Source of the DNA: Piscicola geometra
Lineage: Eukaryota > Annelida > Clitellata > Hirudinida > Piscicolidae
DNA length: 64,000 nt
Reading direction: 5' to 3'
NCBI GenBank assembly: GCA_943735955.1
Contig: CALSEQ010000033.1
Span: 589,001 to 653,000 of the forward strand
Every line of letters begins with the position of its first letter. The stretch's first letter is position 1. Of the stretch, positions 58,740 through 64,000 are shown piece after piece. The translations under genes were made by a program, and so were the position numbers. Below the pieces are notes generated by a model. It was given only the letters and a program-made list of their open reading frames with translations. It was not told the DNA's origin and searched no databases.

Positions 58740-61400
58740 GCAATTTATGTAAATATGCAAATATGCAATATATGCAAATATGCAATATATGCAAATATTC
58801 AATATATGTAAATATGCAATATATGTAAATATGCAATATATGTAAATATGCAATACATGTAAATATGCAATATATGTAAATATGCAAATATGCAAAATAT
58901 GCAAATATGCAATCTATGCAAATATGCAATATATGCAAATATGCATTATATGTAAATATGCAATTTATGTAAATATGCAATATATGTAAATATGCAATAT
59001 ATGTAAATATGCAATATATGTAAATATGCAATATATGTAAATATGCAATATATGTAAATATGCAATATATGTAAATATGCATTATATGAAAATATGCAAT
59101 ATATGTAAATATGCGAATATGCAATATATGCAAATATGCAATATATGTAAATATGCAATATATGTAAATATGCAATATATGTAAATATGCAATATATGTA
59201 AATATGCAATATATGTAAATATGCAATATAAGTAAATATGCAATATATGTATATATGCAATATATGTGAATATGCAATATATGTAAATATGCAAATATGC
59301 AATAGATGCGAATAAGCAATATATGCAAAAATGCAATATATGTAAGTATGCAATATATGTAAATATGCAATATATGTAAATATGCAATATATGCAAATAT
59401 GCAATATATGTGAATATGCAATATATGTAAATATGCAATATATGTAAATATGCAATATATGTAAATATGCAAAATATGTAATTATGCAATATATGTAAAT
59501 ATGCAAAATATGTAAATATGCAATTTATGTAAATATGCAATATATGTAAATACGCAATATATGTAATTATGCAATATATGTAAATATGCAAATATGCAAT
59601 ATATGCAAATATGCAATATATGCAAATATGCAATATATGTAAATATGCAAAATATGTAAATTTGCAATATATGTAAATATGCAATATATGTAAATATGCA
59701 ATATATGTAAATATGCAATATATGTAAATATGCAATATATGTAAATATGCAATATATGTAAATATGCAATATATGTAAATATGCAATATATGTAAATATG
59801 CAATATATGTAAATATGCAATATATGTAAAAATGCAATATATGTAAATAGGCAATATATGTAAATATGCAATATATGTAAATATGCAATATATGTAAATA
59901 TGCAATAAATGTAAATATGCAATATATGTAAATATGCAATATATGTAAATATGCAATATATGTAAATATGCAATATATGTAAATATGCAATATATGTAAA
60001 TATGCAAAATATGCAAATATGCAAAATATGTAAATATGCAATATATGTAAATATGCAATATATGTAAATATGCAATATATGTAAATATGCAATATATGTA
60101 AATATGCAATATATGTAAATATGCAATATATGTAAATATGCAATATATGTAAATATGCAATATATTTAAATATGCAATATATGTAAATATGCAAAAAATG
60201 TAAATATGCAATGTATGTAAATATGCAATATATGTAAAAAAGCAATATATGCAAAAATGCAATATATGTAAATATGCAATATATGTAAATATGCAATATA
60301 TGTAAATATGCAATATATGTAAATATGCAATATATGTAAATATGCAATTTATGTAAATATGCAATATATGTAAATATGCAATATATGTAAATATGCAATA
60401 TATGTAAATATGCAATATATGTGAATATGCAAAAATGCAATATATGCAAATATGCAATATATGTAAATATGCAATAAATGTGAATATGCAATATATGTGA
60501 ATATGCAATATATGTAAATATGCAATATATGTAAATATGCAATATATGTAAATATGCAATATATGCAAATATGCAATATATGCAAATATGCAATATATGC
60601 AAATATGCAATATATGCAAATATGCAATATATGCAAATATGCAATATATGTAAATATGCAATCTATGTAAATATGCAATATATGTAAATATGCAATATAA
60701 GTAAATATGCAATATATGTAAATATGCAATATATGTAAATATGCAATATATGTAAATATGCAATATATGTAAATATGCAATATATGTAAATATGCAATAT
60801 ATGTAAATATGCAATATATGTAAATATGCAAATATGCAATATATGCAAATATGCAATATATGCAAATATGCAATATATGTAAATATGCACTATATGTAAA
60901 TATGCAATATATGTAAATATGCAATATATGTAAATATGCAATATATGTAAATATGCAATATATGTAAATATGCAATATATGTAAATATGCAATATATGCA
61001 AATATGCAATATATGTAAATATGCAATATATGTAAATATGCATGATATGTAAATATGCAATATATGTAAATATGCAATATATGTAAATATGCAATATATG
61101 TAAATATGCAATAAATGTAAATATGCAATATATGTGAATATGCAATATATGTAAATATGCAATATATGCAAATATGCAAATATGCAATATATGCAAATAT
61201 GCAATATATGTAAATATGCAATATATGTAAATATGCAATATATGTAAATATGAAATATATGCAAATATGCAATATATGCAAATATGCAATATATGTAAAT
61301 ATACAATATATGTAAATATGCAATATATGTATATATGCAATATATGTAAATATGCAATATATGTAAATATGCAATATATGTAAATATGCAATATATGTAA
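58740..61400 (+). repeat. Satellite without clear higher-order period
   Basis: Units here carry many private variants, such as AATAGATGCGAATAAGC near 59302, GCAAAAAATG near 60191 and AAAAAAGC near 60236, and I could not pair them at a constant offset. The 8-bp steps and GCAA variants are present as elsewhere. No gene or foreign DNA is visible. Confidence 0.65.
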
Positions 61401-61414
61401 ATATGCAATATATG

Positions 61415-62993
61415 TAATTATGCAATATATGTAAATATGCAATATATGCAAATATGCAAATATGCAATATATGCAAATATGCAATTTATGTTAATATGCA
61501 ATATATGCAAATATGCAATATATGTAAATATGCAATATATGTAAATATGCATGATATGTAAATATGCAATATATGTAAATATGCAATATATGCAAATATG
61601 CAATTTATGTTAATATGCAATATATGCAAATATGCAATATATGTAAATATGCAATATATGTAAATATGCATGATATGTAAATATGCAATATATGTAAATA
61701 TGCAATATATGTAAATATGCAATATATGTAAATATGCAATAAATGTAAATATGCAATATATGTAAATATGCAATATATGTTAATATGCAATATATGTAAA
61801 AATGCAATAAATGTAAATATGCAATATATGTAAATATGCAATATATGTAAATATGCAATATATGCAAATATGCAAATATGCAATATATGCAAATATGCAA
61901 TATATGCAAAAATGCAATATATGTAAATATACAATATATGTAAATATGCAATATATGTAAATATGCAATATATGTAAATATGCAATATATGTAAATATGC
62001 AATATATGTAAATATGCAATATATGTAAATATGCAATATATGTAAATATGCAATATATGTAAATATGCAATATATGTAATTATGCAATATATGTAAATAT
62101 GCAATATATGTAAATATGCAATATATGTAAATATGCAATATATGTAAATATGCATTATATGTAAATATGCAAAATATGTAAAGATGCAAATATGCAATAT
62201 ATGCAAATATGCAATATATGCAAATATGCAATATATGTAAATATGCAATTTATGTAAATATGCAATATATGTAAATATGCAATATATGTAAATATGCAAT
62301 ATATGTAAATATGCAATATATGTAAATATGCAATATATGTAAATATGCAATATATGCAAATATGCAATAAATGTAAATATGCAATATATGTGAATATGCA
62401 ATATATGTAAATATGCAATATATGTAAATATGCAATATATGTAATTATGCAATATATGTAAATATGCAATATATGTAAATATGCAATATATGTAAATATG
62501 CAATATATGTAAATATGCAATATATGTAAATATGCAAATATGCAATATATGTAAATATGCAATATATGTAAATATGCAATATATGTAAATATGCAATATA
62601 TGTAAATATGCAATAAATGTAAATATGCAATATATGTAAATATGCAATATATGTAAATATGCAATACATGTAAATATGCAATATATGTAAATATGCAATA
62701 TATGTAAATATGCAATATATGTAAATATGCAATATATGTAAATATGCAATATATGTAAATATGCAATATATGTAAATATGCAATATATGTAAATATGCAA
62801 TATATGTAAATATGCAATATATGTAAATATGCAATATATGTAAATATGCACTATATGTAAATATGCAATATATGTAAATATACAATATATGTAAATATGC
62901 AATATATGTAAATATGCAATATATGTAAATATGCAATATATGTAAATATGCAATATATGTAAATATGCAATATATGTAAATATGCAATATATG
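61415..62993 (+). repeat. 1,579-bp higher-order block, copy 1
   Basis: TAATTATG at 61415 recurs at 62994, GCAATTTATGTTAATATG at 61481 at 63060, and ATGTTAATATG near 61777 at 63356, all 1,579 bp apart. Substitutions between copies include ATATATG (near 61467) against ATAAATG (near 63046), and AATATATG near 61755 against AGTATATG near 63334. Confidence 0.85.
61481..61690 (+). repeat. Nested 119-bp duplication (seven units)
   Basis: The string GCAATTTATGTTAATATG, followed by a GCAAAT unit and then GCATGATATG, occurs at 61481 and again at 61600, exactly 119 bp apart. The same pair is found in the second 1,579-bp copy at 63060 and 63179, so the small duplication came before the large one. Confidence 0.83.
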
Positions 62994-64000
62994 TAATTAT
63001 GCAATATATGTAAATATGCAATATATGCAAATATGCAAATATGCAATAAATGCAAATATGCAATTTATGTTAATATGCAATATATGCAAATATGCAATAT
63101 ATGTAAATATGCAATATATGTAAATATGCATGATATGTAAATATGCAATATATGTAAATATGCAATATATGCAAATATGCAATTTATGTTAATATGCAAT
63201 ATATGCAAATATGCAATATATGTAAATATGCAATATATGTAAATATGCATGATATGTAAATATGCAATATATGTAAATATGCAATATATGTAAATATGCA
63301 ATATATGTAAATATGCAATAAATGTAAATATGCAGTATATGTAAATATGCAATATATGTTAATATGCAATATATGTAAAAATGCAATAAATGTAAATATG
63401 CAATATATGTAAATATGCAATATATGTAAATATGCAATATATGCAAATATGCAAATATGCAATATATGCAAATATGCAATATATGCAAAAATGCAATATA
63501 TGTAAATATACAATATATGTAAATATGCAATATATGTAAATATGCAATATATGTAAATATGCAATATATGTAAATATGCAATATATGTAAATATGCAATA
63601 TATGTAAATATGCAATATATGTAAATATGCAATATATGTAAATATGCAATATATGTAATTATGCAATATATGTAAATATGCAATATATGTAAATATGCAA
63701 TATATGTAAATATGCAATATATGTAAATATGCAATATATGTAAATATGCAAAATATGTAAAGATGCAAATATGCAATATATGCAAATATGCAATATATGC
63801 AAATATGCAATATATGTAAATATGCAATTTATGTAAATATGCAATATATGTAAATATGCAATATATGTAAATATGCAATATATGTAAATATGCAATATAT
63901 GTAAATATGCAATATATGTAAATATGCAATATATGCAAATATGCAATAAATGTAAATATGCAATATATGTGAATATGAAATATATGTAAATATGCAATAT
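62994..64000 (+). repeat. 1,579-bp higher-order block, copy 2, cut by window end
   Basis: This is the tandem partner of the block at 61415. About 1,007 bp are inside the window and the rest lies beyond base 64000. It includes its own copy of the nested 119-bp pair (63060 and 63179). Confidence 0.83.

Larger units (their letters stand above)
1..64000 (+). repeat. 17-bp AT-rich satellite array, whole window
   Basis: The sequence is a continuous head-to-tail array of a 17-bp unit, consensus ATATGCAATATATGTAA, always in the same orientation. The unit has 8 A, 6 T, 2 G and 1 C, so the + strand is richer in A and G than its complement. Most units match the consensus or differ by one or two substitutions. 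Length changes are mostly an added 8-bp ATATGCAA step, with rarer changes of 1 or 2 bp. No stretch of non-repeat sequence was seen, and both window edges lie inside the array, so its true ends are outside. Arrays of this length and purity are known from eukaryotic heterochromatin; that placement is inference. I do not recognise the family. Confidence 0.98.

Noticed and set aside
40..63997. Hundreds of long minus-strand open frames (up to about 1,000 codons) with cysteine-, tyrosine- and isoleucine-rich peptides
   Set aside because: They are the 17-residue translation of the satellite unit, equal in all three frames. The starts I checked (939, 1821) are TTG, not ATG, because the consensus has no CAT on the + strand. 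Ends fall at random variant units. No domain, ribosome site, codon bias or partner gene supports them.
1..64000. CRISPR array
   Set aside because: The spacing is short and regular, but there are no unique spacers between repeats; the spacers would be the repeat itself. No cas genes are present.
1..64000. CENP-B box, suggested by the 17-bp length
   Set aside because: The CENP-B box core needs TTCG and CGGG elements. The unit is almost free of CpG and has no such core; only the length agrees.
1..64000. Telomeric repeat or bacterial plasmid iterons
   Set aside because: No G-rich TTAGGG-like unit is present, and iteron arrays are a few hundred bases beside a rep gene, not 64 kb.
1..64000. TATA-box promoters
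   Set aside because: TATAT occurs in every unit as part of the consensus, so it carries no information about a specific promoter.
1..64000. Mitochondrial or plastid A+T-rich control region
   Set aside because: Such regions are far shorter and are flanked by tRNA or rRNA genes. None of these are seen here.

Overview
The whole 64 kb window is one uninterrupted, AT-rich tandem satellite. The consensus unit is 17 bp, ATATGCAATATATGTAA (3 G/C in 17). It runs head to tail on the + strand from the first base to the last, roughly 3,700 units. I found no unique sequence, no transposon, no inverted stretch, no RNA gene and no credible protein-coding gene. Tens of kilobases of uninterrupted short-unit satellite point to a eukaryotic heterochromatic block (centromeric, pericentromeric, subtelomeric, or on a sex or B chromosome). 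I do not recognise the family, so I cannot name the organism. 

The 17-mer looks like a composite of two related half-units, an 8-mer ATATGCAA and a 9-mer TATATGTAA. Many units carry GCAA instead of GTAA in the second half. Extra 8-bp ATATGCAA steps appear repeatedly, giving ATATGCAA-ATATGCAA runs. Single-base variants (ATAAATG, GTGAAT, TAATTATG, TAACTATG, ATAAGTAA, AAAGATGC, ATGAAAAT, AAAGTATGTAAACATG and others) mark individual units. Those marks recur in the same order at fixed spacings, so the array has a nested higher-order structure. 

Layout: 1-0.6 kb, repeats of about 254-305 bp; 0.84-4.86 kb, copies spaced 899 and 1,561 bp; 4.86-5.95 kb, mixed and similar to the start; about 5.95-17.4 kb, a 6.1-kb block duplicated in tandem, with a 755-bp internal duplication only in the first copy; 16.8-20.1 kb, a 2.05-2.07 kb period; 20.6-21.5 kb, a 441-bp period; about 22.9-29.7 kb, a 3.37-kb tandem duplication with nested 0.79-0.82 kb repeats; about 31.15-37.57 kb, a nearly identical 3,212-bp tandem duplication; 37.5-43.2 kb, an irregular domain marked by 2-bp-deleted units; 44-51.9 kb, a 2,569-bp period with a seven-fold conserved sub-block; 51.9-57.5 kb, a block found three times plus a 1,053-bp tandem duplication; 58.0-58.7 kb, a 364-bp duplication; 59-61.4 kb, no clear period; 61.4-64 kb, a 1,579-bp period with a nested 119-bp repeat, cut by the window end. 

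The long open frames on the minus strand are a property of the repeat. The reverse complement of the unit has no stop codon in any frame, and because 17 is not a multiple of 3 all three frames read the same 17-residue cycle. No genes work together here. The biology to be read from the window is the amplification history of a satellite.
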